Source: an uncultured Paracoccaceae bacterium
GTDB lineage: Bacteria; Pseudomonadota; Alphaproteobacteria; Rhodobacterales; Rhodobacteraceae
Assembly (NCBI GenBank): GCA_947492585.1
Contig: CANLND010000010.1
Coordinates: forward strand, 62,001 to 126,000
Length of the DNA stretch: 64,000 nt
Direction: 5' to 3'
In this document: one piece after another, positions 1 through 9,381 of the stretch
How the letters are laid out: the number at the start of each line of letters is the position of its first letter
How positions within the stretch are numbered: position 1 is the stretch's first letter
Program-made: the position numbers and the translations under genes
Notes under the pieces: generated by a model
Database searches by the model: none
What the model saw: only the letters and a program-made list of their open reading frames with translations
Told to the model about the DNA's origin: nothing

Positions 1-1
1 G

Positions 2-490
2 ATCGTAACGATGCCGTTGGATGACGGCACGCCTGTGTCCGGTCAAATGAAGCCGTCGTCTGAATGGCGATTTCACCGGGACATTCTGCGCGCGAAGCCC
101 GAGGCCCATGCTGTGGTGCATGCACATCCCGTTTACTGCACAGCGCTGGCGATGAACCGTCAGGAAATTCCGGCTTGTCACTATATGATCGCGGCCTTTG
201 GCGGCGCGACCGTCCCCGTGGCGGGTTACGCGCTGTTTGGAACTGATGGCCTGTCGGCAAACGTATGTAATGCGTTGCAAGACCGGTCAGGCTGTCTGAT
301 GGCCAACCACGGCGCGGTTGTGATTGGGGACACGCTGGAGCGCGCGCTTTGGCGTATGGTGGAACTGGAAACTCTGGCAAAAGGGTATTCCGTCAGTCTC
401 AGCATTGGTACCCCACAGATCCTAAGCGCTTCTGAAGTTGCGGAAACTCTGGTGGCATTTGCGGATTACGGTCTCAAAACAGAGCTATAG
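2..490 (+). CDS. class II aldolase/adducin family protein, 5'-truncated by window edge
   Basis: The reading frame is open from the first base, so the N-terminus lies outside the window; 162 residues are visible. Class II aldolases use a divalent metal to cleave or form sugar phosphates such as fuculose- or ribulose-phosphate. The visible metal-site pattern fits: a Glu in SSEWRFHRDI, the paired histidines of HAHP about 30 residues later, and a third His in NHGAVVIG. Substrate cannot be decided. The gene ends at a TAG about 80 bp before the next gene on the same strand. An ATG at 11 exists, but residues before it continue the family's conserved strand, so it is probably internal. Confidence 0.85.
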   Translation: MVTMPLDDGTPVSGQMKPSSEWRFHRDILRAKPEAHAVVHAHPVYCTALAMNRQEIPACHYMIAAFGGATVPVAGYALFGTDGLSANVCNALQDRSGCLMANHGAVVIGDTLERALWRMVELETLAKGYSVSLSIGTPQILSASEVAETLVAFADYGLKTEL

Positions 491-569
491 GATGCGTCAC
501 GTCGGGTTTACTTGAAAACAACACTTTCGCGCTAGGGTGGATCAGCTGATCTTTGGCGCGGAGGGCCCG

Positions 570-920
570 ATGAATCTGTATCACTGCTCAATCGATCTCA
601 AGCATGAAGCAAAGGCGCTGGTCTTTGCCAATGCGGTGGATCAATGGATGTCTTACCTGCAAGAGCGCGATGTCGTGCACACCTGGCGTTTGCTGCGGCG
701 CAAATTGCATCTTGCCAGCGACAAGGATCGTGATTTCATCCTTGAGGTTGAATTCGACAATATGATCCAGCTCGACAAGGCATTTAGCGTGCTGGGAGAG
801 CATGACGAAGAGGTGGAGCGCCTGTATGAAAACGTCTCAAATCTGATTGGCGCATTTGAGGTGGGGCTCTACCGTCCCTTCCCTGACCCGGAACGCGCCG
901 AACGTATGGCGCTTATCTAA
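570..920 (+). CDS. small conserved protein, DUF6614-like
   Basis: A 116-residue protein without signal peptide or membrane segment. It resembles a short family (DUF6614, from memory) common in Rhodobacteraceae, with an N-terminal MNLYHC start and a C-terminal LYRPFPDPERAERMALI tail that seems highly conserved. The fold may be a ferredoxin-like dimer; no reaction is known. The ATG at 570 is preferred because GGAGGG lies just upstream; an in-frame GTG at 537 has no such site. A strong inverted repeat follows the stop. Confidence 0.7.
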   Translation: MNLYHCSIDLKHEAKALVFANAVDQWMSYLQERDVVHTWRLLRRKLHLASDKDRDFILEVEFDNMIQLDKAFSVLGEHDEEVERLYENVSNLIGAFEVGLYRPFPDPERAERMALI

Positions 921-963
921 GATGTGACGCGTCACGCCTTGAGGCGCTTAGCGTGGCATCAAA

Positions 964-988
964 AAAGCCGGGACAAAATCCCGGCTTT
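964..988. terminator. bidirectional rho-independent terminator
   Basis: A stem AAAGCCGGGA/TCCCGGCTTT closes a short loop, with an A-run on the left and T's on the right. It sits between the convergent DUF6614-like gene and the M32 carboxypeptidase gene and can serve both. Confidence 0.85.
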
Positions 989-1010
989 GTAATGTTTCAG
1001 ATAGAGCGAT

Positions 1011-2480
1011 TTAGAGGTCGTAGATATTTGAAAATTTCTCTTCCAAATAGCTCATCAGCGGCGCGTGGCTGGGCGTTTCACCGGTCGCGTGGGTGATGGT
1101 GTCCACCGGCATGCGCAGACCGCCATGTTGTTGCAAATTGTCCCGCAACCAATTTGTCGCGCGCTCAGTATTGCCGTGGGTCAGATCCTGATCCAAATCG
1201 GGCACATCGCGGCGCAGCGCCTGATACAGGCAGCCGGCATAGACATTGCCCAAGCTATAGGTCGGGAAATAGCCAAACAAACCCACCGACCAATGCACAT
1301 CCTGAAGCACACCATTTGACGGTTTATCAACGGCGTATCCAAAGTCCGCTGCAAAACGATCGTTCCACGCCGCCTCAAGATCAACAACCTCAAGATCTCC
1401 GCTCATCAAGGCGCGTTCCAGATCAAAGCGCAGCATCACATGCAGGTTGTATTGCAGTTCGTCCGCTTCGGTGCGGATGTAGCCCTTTTGCACAGCGTTG
1501 ACGGCGGCATAAAAACCGTCGGCGTCCGCAATGCCGAAATCGCCAAACGCGTCTTGCATCTGACCAAATAACCAACCGGTATAGGCGCGGCTGCGGCCCA
1601 GCTGATTTTCGTAAATCCGGCTTTGGCTTTCGTGCACCCCCATTGACACGCCACTGCCCAGTGGCGTGAGCAAATACGCACGATCAATGTTTTGTTCGTA
1701 ACAGGCATGACCGGTTTCGTGGATGGTCGAATAGATGCAGTTAAACGGATCCTCAGCGCTGGTACGGGTGGTGATGCGGACATCCAAGCCACCACCGGAA
1801 CAAAACGGATGCACCGCTTTGTCGACGCGGCCATGCGCCATGTCATAGCCAAAGGACTTGGCCAGTTTGCGCGTCAGCTTCATCTGCGCGCCCTGATCAA
1901 AAAGGGCACTGACACCTTTTGGCTGCGGCTTTTCAAGCACGCGCGCTCTCAGATCGACCAAGCCGGGACGCAACGCCTCAAAGACCGCTGAAATTTCAGC
2001 AGCCGTGGTGCCTTTTTCGTAGTCCTGCACCATGGCATCATAGGTGTCACCACCTGCTGCAAGGGCTTGTCCCTCTTGGCGTTTCAGCGTCACAACCTCT
2101 TGCAACACCGGTAAAAATGCGGCGACGTCTTCGTTGGCACGCGCGTCGGCCCATTTGCCCTGTGCCTCGGATGTGACGCGTGCCAACGTTTTCGCCAAAT
2201 CGCCAGGCACCTTACAGCTGCGGTCATACTGACGGCGGATTTCACGGATCTGCGCCGCTCCGGCGGCGTCGGGCGCTTTGGCGGTCTCAAGCCATTCGCC
2301 CAGACGCGGGTCAGATCGGCGTGCGTGAAGCACGGATTCAAGTGCGGCCATTTCTTCGCCCCGTTGCGGGGCCGCCGCACGCGGCATCATAGTTTCCTGA
2401 TCCCACCCCAGACGGCCCGCAATTTGGCCCAGGGCCTCAGTTTCGCGCTGAAACGCCATCAGATCTTCATAGGCTGACAT
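1011..2480 (-). CDS. M32 family metallocarboxypeptidase
   Basis: A 489-residue cytoplasmic zinc carboxypeptidase of the Taq/Pfu type, which removes C-terminal residues from peptides. The family's signatures occur in order: HPF near residue 224, DVRIT near 234, the zinc motif HETGH at 254-258, HESQSRIYEN about 30 residues later, IRTEAD, and GVLQDVHWS near the end. Length is normal for the family. AAGGA lies 8 bp before the ATG. The start is 1 bp from the stop of ctaA, so the two are probably co-transcribed, ctaA first. Confidence 0.93.
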   Translation of the reverse strand: MSAYEDLMAFQRETEALGQIAGRLGWDQETMMPRAAAPQRGEEMAALESVLHARRSDPRLGEWLETAKAPDAAGAAQIREIRRQYDRSCKVPGDLAKTLARVTSEAQGKWADARANEDVAAFLPVLQEVVTLKRQEGQALAAGGDTYDAMVQDYEKGTTAAEISAVFEALRPGLVDLRARVLEKPQPKGVSALFDQGAQMKLTRKLAKSFGYDMAHGRVDKAVHPFCSGGGLDVRITTRTSAEDPFNCIYSTIHETGHACYEQNIDRAYLLTPLGSGVSMGVHESQSRIYENQLGRSRAYTGWLFGQMQDAFGDFGIADADGFYAAVNAVQKGYIRTEADELQYNLHVMLRFDLERALMSGDLEVVDLEAAWNDRFAADFGYAVDKPSNGVLQDVHWSVGLFGYFPTYSLGNVYAGCLYQALRRDVPDLDQDLTHGNTERATNWLRDNLQQHGGLRMPVDTITHATGETPSHAPLMSYLEEKFSNIYDL

Positions 2481-2481
2481 A

Positions 2482-3627
2482 TCAATGATCCTTGATCGAA
2501 GTGGTAACCGGATAGGCTGACAAGAAGCGCGCGCGCAGGATCAGCACCCAAACAAGCACGGCCAACAGTTGGTGCAAAATAGCAATCTGCCACGGCGCGC
2601 CCTGAAGCACGGTGAGGATCCCCAACAGGATCTGCAAGCCCATGGTCGCAAAGACTGCGTTAAAGGCGAAGCGCGTGGCGCCATGGCTGCTGCGACGGCC
2701 CCGCAGCCAGACGACCACGGTAAAGGCCACCAAGAGATAGCCGGAAACCCGGTGAATGAACTGAACCAGACCGGGATTTTCAAGGAAGTTCCGCCACACC
2801 GGTTCAATCGACAGCGCGTTGGGTGGGAAAACCTGCCCCCCCATCAACGGCCAATCGGTATACGACCTGCCCGCGTCAATGCCTGCCACCAGCGCGCCCA
2901 GCAGGATTTGCAACATCGCGAAATGCAGCAGACCGGTAGACATGCCAAACAGCTTACCTTCTTTGGCGCGGCGGGCCTGCATCAAGTCCCGTTCCGAACG
3001 GCCCAGCTGGAACATAAACCAAGCTATGATGCCCAAGATCAGAAAGGCCAGCCCCAGATGGACCGCCAACCGGTATGACGCAACCGAGGTCATACCTTCA
3101 CCCGTGGTGACGCCCGAGGCGACCATCCACCAGCCAATTGCCCCCTGAACGCCGCCCAACGCACCTGGGAGGATCAATTTACCAGCCCAGCCAGTTGGTA
3201 TTTTGCGTGCAACAAGAAAACCCAAATACCCCAGCGCCCAGACAAGGCCCATCACGCGGCCCAATTGCCGGTGTCCCCATTCCCACCAATAAATCTGTTT
3301 GAAGTCCGCCAGCTGCATCCACTGGTTTTCGATTTGCCACTGATCGATCTGTTTGTATTTGTCAAATTCAGCCTGCCAGTCGGCTTCGGACAACGGTGGA
3401 ATGGCTCCGGTGACCGGGCGCCATTCGGTGATCGACAGCCCGCTGTCGGTCAGTCGGGTCAGTCCACCAACCACTATCATTGCCACCACGAAGGCAAACA
3501 AAACGCCCAGCCAGACCCGGATGGCCCCTCGCGCGCCATCGCGGCCCCGGTCCAACAGGCCCGGCTCAACCGTTTGTGCGTCATTGCGGGTGCCATCGAC
3601 CTCTTCAAAAATGCTACGCTTGCTCAT
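2482..3627 (-). CDS. ctaA: heme A synthase (COX15/CtaA)
   Basis: A 381-residue inner-membrane protein that oxidises the C8 methyl group of heme O to make heme A for aa3-type cytochrome oxidase. About eight hydrophobic helices are visible. Conserved heme-ligand regions are present: GLTRLTDSGLSITEW after the first helix, EWGHRQLGR, HLGLAF, HRVSGY and LHQLLA. The long form with the extra N-terminal segment is the usual alphaproteobacterial/mitochondrial type. GAGG lies 6 bp before the ATG. No other cytochrome oxidase assembly gene is in the window. Confidence 0.93.
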   Translation of the reverse strand: MSKRSIFEEVDGTRNDAQTVEPGLLDRGRDGARGAIRVWLGVLFAFVVAMIVVGGLTRLTDSGLSITEWRPVTGAIPPLSEADWQAEFDKYKQIDQWQIENQWMQLADFKQIYWWEWGHRQLGRVMGLVWALGYLGFLVARKIPTGWAGKLILPGALGGVQGAIGWWMVASGVTTGEGMTSVASYRLAVHLGLAFLILGIIAWFMFQLGRSERDLMQARRAKEGKLFGMSTGLLHFAMLQILLGALVAGIDAGRSYTDWPLMGGQVFPPNALSIEPVWRNFLENPGLVQFIHRVSGYLLVAFTVVVWLRGRRSSHGATRFAFNAVFATMGLQILLGILTVLQGAPWQIAILHQLLAVLVWVLILRARFLSAYPVTTSIKDH

Positions 3628-3678
3628 GCTCGCCTCGTTTGGTTTTGCAATATTGTCAGATCGACCGGTTTTTTAGAA

Positions 3679-4425
3679 TTATTTACTGATGTCTTTCCAG
3701 CGCACCATCTGCCGCATCACCCCATGCAGCATCTGCACATCCGCGCGGGTCAGGCGCATTCGGCTAAAGAGATTGCGAAACACGACCCGCATTCCGGGCG
3801 CTTTCTCCGGAGGAAAAAAGAAACCGGCCTCGTCCAAACGGTCTTCGTAATGTTCCACCAGTTTTTCAACTTCGATATTTGTCGCCCAATCGGATTTTCC
3901 AATCTCAAATGTCTCATGTTCAACCGAGACCACCTGGCGACGCCATTCATAGGCCGTCAACAGAACGCATTGACCCAGGTTGAGCGAGGCATACTCTGGG
4001 TTCACCGGCACCGTAATGATCGCATTGGCGCGGGCGATGTCGTCGTTTTCGAGCCCGGCACGTTCGGGGCCAAACATCACGGCAACTTTTTCGCCAGCGG
4101 CGATCTTCTCGGCCGCCAGTTTCATCGCGCCTTCGGGGCTATAGACCGGTTTTGTCAGTTCCCGCGGGCGTGCTGTAGTGGCAAACACATACGTACAGTC
4201 ACTCAGCGCGTCAGGCAGCGTGTCTGCCAGCTGTGCTTCATCCAACAGACGCCCCGCGCCCGAAGACATGGCCACCGCCTTTGGGTTGGGCCAACCATCG
4301 CGGGGAGCCACGATGCGCATCCGGTCCAGACCGAAATTCCACATGGCGCGCGCGGCGGCTCCAATGTTTTCACCCATTTGAGGGCGGACCAGAACAAAAG
4401 ACGGCTGAGGGGTGTCGCTGGGCAT
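3679..4425 (-). CDS. SpoU-class RNA 2'-O-methyltransferase, TrmJ type
   Basis: A 248-residue SAM-dependent methyltransferase of the knotted SPOUT fold. Visible motifs are the N-terminal PQMGENIGAAARAMWNFG, then TTARPREL, VMFGPERAGLENDD and ASLNLGQCVLL, the last three forming the SAM-binding knot. TrmJ methylates the ribose at position 32 of tRNAs; the exact target here is inferred from family resemblance. The ATG at 4425 is chosen because GGAG stands 7 bp before it and homology begins right there; the longer open frame up to 4575 has no family resemblance. It is divergent from the ThiE-like gene. Confidence 0.9.
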   Translation of the reverse strand: MPSDTPQPSFVLVRPQMGENIGAAARAMWNFGLDRMRIVAPRDGWPNPKAVAMSSGAGRLLDEAQLADTLPDALSDCTYVFATTARPRELTKPVYSPEGAMKLAAEKIAAGEKVAVMFGPERAGLENDDIARANAIITVPVNPEYASLNLGQCVLLTAYEWRRQVVSVEHETFEIGKSDWATNIEVEKLVEHYEDRLDEAGFFFPPEKAPGMRVVFRNLFSRMRLTRADVQMLHGVMRQMVRWKDISK

Positions 4426-4604
4426 TATATTCTCCGAAAATCGGCTATTGCTGTAATCTGCATTGCGGCGTGGGGCAAGGTCTCGAACAATCAGAGCACC
4501 GAAAAGCCACGTTAAGTCCGGCAAATCCTTGCACCCTGCGTAAAATACGCTACACCGGCCGTTCACACCATTCACCCTGATTGGCCCATATAGGAGCGTA
4601 TTTC

Positions 4605-5237
4605 ATGTCCAGCCCAGCCGACACAGCTGAACAGCCACAGATCTATCTCGTTACGCCTCCCAGTTTTGAATTGGGTCGGTTTCCAGATCAGCTGGCGCGC
4701 GTCCTGGACGCGGTTGAGGTTTCCTGCGTCCGTCTGGACCTTGCCAGCCGTGACGAGGACACTCTGAGCCGGGCTGGCGATGCATTGCGTGATGTCACCC
4801 ATGCGCGAGACGTGGCTTTGGTTATTTCGGATCATCTTATTCTGGCGGAACGCCTGGGTCTGGATGGGGTGCATTTGAACGACGCCTCAAAATCAGTCCG
4901 CGCCGCGCGCAAAGCGTTGGGGCCGGATGCGATTGTTGGCAGCTTCTGTGGCGCGTCGAACCATGATGGAATGACCGCAGGCGAAGCAGGCGTAGACTAT
5001 GTGTCGTTTGGTCCCGTTGGCACGTCCGGACTGGGTGATGGCGCACAGGCCGAAATTGACCTGTTCCAGTGGTGGTCGCAGATGATCGAAATTCCCGTGG
5101 TCGCCGAAGGTGGCCTGACGAATGAACTGATCCGCACGCTTACGCCCCATACCGATTTTTTTGGCATCGGGGATGAGATCTGGCGCCATGAAGACCCCCT
5201 AGCCGCGTTGAATGCCTTCCGCAGCCATATGGTTTAA
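4605..5237 (+). CDS. thiamine-phosphate synthase-like TIM-barrel protein (atypical)
   Basis: A 210-residue ThiE/TenI-type barrel. The DGVHLN strand near residue 87 and the VDYVSFGPVGTSG and VVAEGGL strands place it in this superfamily. True ThiE enzymes have HLGQ and GPxxPTxTK segments that bind pyrimidine pyrophosphate; here these read HLNDAS and GPVGTSGLGD, so thiamine phosphate synthesis is doubtful. No thi gene is nearby and no TPP riboswitch was recognised upstream. The start at 4605 has AGGAG 8 bp upstream; an ATG at 4581 is less likely. Confidence 0.75.
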   Translation: MSSPADTAEQPQIYLVTPPSFELGRFPDQLARVLDAVEVSCVRLDLASRDEDTLSRAGDALRDVTHARDVALVISDHLILAERLGLDGVHLNDASKSVRAARKALGPDAIVGSFCGASNHDGMTAGEAGVDYVSFGPVGTSGLGDGAQAEIDLFQWWSQMIEIPVVAEGGLTNELIRTLTPHTDFFGIGDEIWRHEDPLAALNAFRSHMV

Positions 5238-6474
5238 CCTGTCACGTGCAGTCTTCCCCGGTTGGCTGACAATGGTGATCGGGTTGGCGTTACGCGCCAC
5301 CCGGCTTTCATTGTGCCGCATGGCCGACTTGAAGCCAGATCTACCAGTGCTGGCAAAGGATGAGGGACAGTTTTGGGGCGCTATTGCCCTGACCGTCACG
5401 GGACCTCTGTCCGCTTGTCCACATCAAACACAGCGCCAAAGACGGTCTTAGGATCCGCGACATTGGTGATGTTCTGGCCAAGCGGGTGCACGCGAGCGAT
5501 ATCGAGATCTGCCTGGGAAATCTCAATAATCGAACTCTCGGTATCGGCGTTTACTCCTCGCTCAATACTGCGGGCGACCTGAACCGCCTGCCTGTCCAAA
5601 GCGGTTAGCATTCGTGCATTCTGACGCTAGGTTGGTCGAATGGGCCCTGCCCCGTATCCAATACGTAACTTCAATTTTGGATCTCCCTAAATTGACGCCG
5701 AGTTATGTAGAAATCTGGTGCTGGAACAATGGCCTTAAGGTCTGGGTTATTGACACCACGCCCTTGGGCTTGAACATCTCGGCGATGTTGCTTCCGTTTG
5801 GATCTGTTTACCTCCTTCGCATCGAAGGCCCAAAGACAACACTGCGCAGTTCACATCAGAGCCCGAATTTTGAGCGGTAGCTCAACCGTGATTTACGTTA
5901 ACCACCGTGTGTACTTGAGATTTCGCAGGGCAATCTCGCGGCATAGGGGCTGACCGCTACAATTTCGCAAATACATTAACCATGTTTCATGCATGTGAAG
6001 CGCATCAGTGTGAACGGAATGAGCTGCTGCAATCCGATTGTAGGCATTTTTTTCCTGAGAGGATGAATTTTGCAGAACTACAGATCAGATTGCGGAGATT
6101 GGGAATGTAGTCCTGAAACGATGCATGGTGCGTTAACCAATACGTAGGAATTTGCTTGCACGTACCAGTGTTTTTCCAGATCTCTATGGTATTCGCGGAT
6201 TTTCGGTTGCGATCATTGATCTGGTTGGCGGTTTTGTTTTGCAAAATAAGTGGATCGAGAGCCAAAAGCTGGGGCATATCATTGCGTTGGTTGAGGTGCG
6301 TGTAAAATTGCAGGATTTAGTTTGCAAAACTGCATGCTCTTCCCGGTGTTAACTTTTCTGACCACACCGTATTGGCCCTCATCGGTGCCGACATGCGCCC
6401 GCAATGTTAACGAATGCAAAACTGCAAATCATGGCTTGCGAAAATAGGCGTGTATCTCTGCAAATCTGACCGGG
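5238..6474. other. gene-poor interval of about 1.2 kb
   Basis: No convincing gene is seen. Short open frames (for example 5396-5611 minus and 5614-5880 plus) lack ribosome binding sites and recognisable products. The right half is AT-richer and holds several TTAAC half-sites (near 5898, 5977, 6132, 6349 and 6406) and an exact 12-bp repeat, TGCAAAACTGCA, at 6323-6334 and 6415-6426. It may be a decayed gene region or contain regulatory DNA. Confidence 0.5.
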
Positions 6475-7698
6475 TTACACAAAGGCCTGTAGGCCCGTTT
6501 GCGCACGACCCAAGATCAAAGCATGAACATCATGGGTGCCTTCATAGGTGTTTACGGTTTCTAAGTTGACCATATGGCGGATGACACCAAATTCGAGGCT
6601 GATGCCATTGCCGCCGTGCATGTCACGCGCTGCTCTGGCGATCTCAATAGCTTTGCCGCAATTGTTGCGCTTGATCATTGAAATCATTTCAGGCGCGGCA
6701 TTGGCCTCGTCCATCAGGCGCCCGACGCGCAGCGATGCTTGCAGACCAAGAGCGATTTCGGTCTGCATATTGGCCAACTTCAGCTGGAACAACTGGGTGT
6801 TGGCAAGTGGGCGGCCAAACTGTGATCTGTCCAATCCATATTGACGTGCAGAGAGCCAGCAGTCTTCGGCCGCGCCCATCACCCCCCAGCTGATACCGTA
6901 GCGCGCGCGGTTCAAACACCCAAATGGTCCCTTTAGCCCTTGTACGTTTGGAAGCAGAGCGTCGGCGCCCACCTCTACGCCATCCAGCACAATTTCCCCA
7001 GTGATCGATGCCCGCAATGAGGCTTTGTTGCCAATGCGTGGTGCGCTGAGACCTGCGGTGTCTTTGTCCAAGACAAAGCCACGGATTTTTCCGCCGTGCG
7101 CATCAGATTTGGCCCAGACGACAAAAACATCGGCAATGGGGGCGTTGGAAATCCACATTTTGCTGCCGGTCAGCCGATAGCCCCCCTCAATCGCCTCCGC
7201 ACGGGTTTGCATTGATGCTGGATCTGAGCCTGAATTCGCTTCGGTCAACCCAAAACACCCGATCCATTCGCCGCTGGCCAGTTTGGGAAGGTATTTTTTC
7301 CGCTGCGCCTCGGTGCCGTAGGCGTAGATCGGATAGATGACCAGTGAGCTTTGCACCGACATCATCGAGCGATAACCGGAATCCACCCGCTCAATCTCAC
7401 GCGCGGCCAGACCATATGACACGTACCCTGCCCCAAGCCCGCCGTAGGCTTCGGGCAGCGTTGTACCCAACAGGCCCATCGCGCCCATTTCGCGGAAAAT
7501 TTCCGGGTCGGTGTGTTCGTCTTCAAAAGCCCGTAGGATGCGGGGCGCCAGTTTTTCCTGAGCGTATGCGCGGGCCGATGCGGCAATCATACGTTCCTCT
7601 TCGCTCAGCTGATCTGACAGGCGAAACGGATCCTCCCAGGCGAAGCTGCCCAAATCCGGAGCATCTTTGGCGCGCAGATGGGGTGTTTCGTCCGGCAT
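6475..7698 (-). CDS. gcdH: glutaryl-CoA dehydrogenase
   Basis: A 407-residue acyl-CoA dehydrogenase that oxidises and decarboxylates glutaryl-CoA to crotonyl-CoA in lysine and tryptophan breakdown. FAD-binding segments [12 protein letters not shown] and [18 protein letters not shown] are typical of this subfamily. The catalytic base is the Glu in [15 protein letters not shown] near the C-terminus, the GcdH position rather than that of short-chain enzymes. The start at 7698 gives the usual N-terminus ([10 protein letters not shown] shortly after Met) and has AAGGA about 10 bp upstream; an ATG at 7758 is also open. It stands alone; no CoA-transferase is adjacent. Confidence 0.9.
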   Translation of the reverse strand: MPDETPHLRAKDAPDLGSFAWEDPFRLSDQLSEEERMIAASARAYAQEKLAPRILRAFEDEHTDPEIFREMGAMGLLGTTLPEAYGGLGAGYVSYGLAAREIERVDSGYRSMMSVQSSLVIYPIYAYGTEAQRKKYLPKLASGEWIGCFGLTEANSGSDPASMQTRAEAIEGGYRLTGSKMWISNAPIADVFVVWAKSDAHGGKIRGFVLDKDTAGLSAPRIGNKASLRASITGEIVLDGVEVGADALLPNVQGLKGPFGCLNRARYGISWGVMGAAEDCWLSARQYGLDRSQFGRPLANTQLFQLKLANMQTEIALGLQASLRVGRLMDEANAAPEMISMIKRNNCGKAIEIARAARDMHGGNGISLEFGVIRHMVNLETVNTYEGTHDVHALILGRAQTGLQAFV

Positions 7699-7903
7699 GT
7701 CAGGAATATCCTTTGCAAGGGCTGAGGTTAGCAAAAGATTAACCTGCCCTTTGAACAAAGAACAATGGCGATTAAGTCGCCCGACTGGGATAACTCCCTA
7801 AACGTTGCGGAACTTTTAGATTTTCGAACGTTGCGTTGGGGCGCAGGCAGATTGATGCCCGGTCAACCATGCTCTTTGGGGCACTATTGATGCCGTGCTG
7901 TGG

Positions 7904-7933
7904 TTCTTTCCCCCGCAATTTTGGGGGAAAGAA
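7904..7933 (-). terminator. hairpin downstream of phoB
   Basis: TTCTTTCCCCC pairs with GGGGGAAAGAA around an 8-bp loop, giving an 11-bp stem 26 bp past the phoB stop. There is no T-run beyond the stem on the minus strand, so termination may be partial. Confidence 0.55.
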
Positions 7934-7959
7934 GATGATTTGGCTACAACGCAGAAGCC

Positions 7960-8649
7960 TTAGCCAAGGGCGTAGCCCGCACCGCGCACGGTACGTACGG
8001 GGTCTTGCCCGCCATGGTGAGTCAGCGCTTTGCGCAGGCGGCCGATGTGGACGTCTACGGTGCGGGTATCAACATAGATGTCGCGGCCCCACACCCGATC
8101 CAGCAGCTGTTCGCGGCTCCAGACCCGGCCCGGCTTCTCCATAAAGGTGGACAGCAGGCGAAATTCGGTGGGGCCCAGTTTCAACGACTGTTCGCCGCGG
8201 CTGACCTTATGCGTTTCTGAATCCAGAACGATGTCCTCGAATTCAAGACGCATGCCGACGGTTGAAGGACGCACCCGGCGCAGCTGTGTGCGCACGCGCG
8301 CCATCAGCTCATTCACTGAATACGGTTTGACCACATAGTCATCCGCCCCAGTTTCCAAGCCCCGCACCTTGTCCACTTCTTCTGAGCGTGCGGACAGCAT
8401 GATGATCGGGATCGATCGCGTCTGCGCGCGGGATTTCAAACGACGACAGACTTCGATGCCCGATAGATTGGGCATCATCCAGTCCAAAACGATGATATCC
8501 GGCGTGTCCTCGTCGACAATCAACAAGGCTTCCTCGCCGTTGTCAGCGCGGACCACCCGGAAGCCATCAGCCTCTAGATTGTAGGCCAGAACCTCGCGTT
8601 GGGCCAGTTCGTCTTCGACAACCAAAACTGTGGGCACATCCGCAGACAT
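7960..8649 (-). CDS. phoB: phosphate regulon response regulator PhoB
   Basis: A 229-residue two-domain regulator. The receiver domain (about 5-120) has the acidic pair after VVEDE and the phosphorylated Asp at 56 in IVLDWMMPNLSG; the conserved Lys is in YVVKPYS. The C-terminal winged helix (about 130-228) has the OmpR/PhoB pattern ending RTVRGAGYALG and binds Pho boxes. GGAG lies 8 bp before the ATG, and the gene follows phoU by 2 bp. It is the last gene of the pho-pst cluster. Confidence 0.95.
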   Translation of the reverse strand: MSADVPTVLVVEDELAQREVLAYNLEADGFRVVRADNGEEALLIVDEDTPDIIVLDWMMPNLSGIEVCRRLKSRAQTRSIPIIMLSARSEEVDKVRGLETGADDYVVKPYSVNELMARVRTQLRRVRPSTVGMRLEFEDIVLDSETHKVSRGEQSLKLGPTEFRLLSTFMEKPGRVWSREQLLDRVWGRDIYVDTRTVDVHIGRLRKALTHHGGQDPVRTVRGAGYALG

Positions 8650-8651
8650 GA

Positions 8652-9365
8652 TTAGCTCTCCTGCACCTTGATCGAAGTTGTATCAGCCTTGACGCGATCT
8701 TCGGAGGGTTTTTCTCCGGACACCACATAGACAACCTGTTCGGCGATGGCTGTGGCGTGGTCCCCCATACGTTCGATGTTTTTGGCGATGAAGTGCAAAT
8801 GCATACAGGGCGTGATGTTGCGCGGGTCTTCCATCATATGCGTCAGAAATTCGCGGAACATGGCGTTGTACATCTGGTCCACGTCGGTGTCGCGCTCGAT
8901 CACATCGGTGGCGAGTTCAACATCGCGCTGCACATAAGCATCCAGCGCGTCCTTGAGCATCCGTTCGACTTCGCGTGCCATGCGACGCAGCGCGGAGCCG
9001 GTCTCAGTGGTGATATTACCGCTTTGCGACAGGACAACGGTACGTTTGGCGATGTTCTTGGCATAATCACCGATGCGCTCAAGGTTGGCGGCAATTTTAA
9101 TCACCGACAGAACCACGCGCAGATCCACAGCCGTGGGGGAGCGCAACGCAATCACCCGAGCGGCTTCGGAATTGATGATCTCTTCCAGGGCATCGATGGC
9201 CTTGTCATTGGCGCGCACGGTCAGCGCCTGCTCTTCGTCGCGGGTTTCCAGTGCTTTGGAAGAGTCGCGGATGGCAGCCTCAACCAGGCCACCCATTTTC
9301 ATAATTTGCGCCTGAACCGCTTCGAGATCGCGGTCAAAGGCGGATGCAATATGTTGTTCTACCAT
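8652..9365 (-). CDS. phoU: phosphate uptake regulator PhoU
   Basis: A 237-residue all-helical protein with two repeated three-helix PhoU units. The repeats carry metal-site segments: EIINSEAARVIALRSP and ERIGDYAKNIAKR in the first half, and MHLHFIAKNIERMGDHATAIAE in the second. PhoU links the Pst transporter to PhoR and represses the regulon when phosphate is plentiful. The start at 9365 is chosen for GAAGGA 8 bp upstream; the longer open frame to 9536 overlaps pstB and looks non-coding. It lies between pstB and phoB in one transcript. Confidence 0.94.
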   Translation of the reverse strand: MVEQHIASAFDRDLEAVQAQIMKMGGLVEAAIRDSSKALETRDEEQALTVRANDKAIDALEEIINSEAARVIALRSPTAVDLRVVLSVIKIAANLERIGDYAKNIAKRTVVLSQSGNITTETGSALRRMAREVERMLKDALDAYVQRDVELATDVIERDTDVDQMYNAMFREFLTHMMEDPRNITPCMHLHFIAKNIERMGDHATAIAEQVVYVVSGEKPSEDRVKADTTSIKVQES

Positions 9366-9381
9366 AATCCAGTTCCTTCGA

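Noticed and set aside
3265-4515. Long open frame on the plus strand opposite ctaA and the TrmJ-type gene
   Set aside because: It is antisense to two well-supported genes, spans their junction, has no ribosome site and shows no family motifs.
4426-4604. Possible TPP riboswitch before the ThiE-like gene
   Set aside because: No conserved CTGAGA or ACCTGA elements with suitable stems were found.
5396-5611. 71-residue minus-strand open frame in the gene-poor interval
   Set aside because: The protein looks more protein-like than its neighbours but has no ribosome site, and no family could be named; left as unproven.
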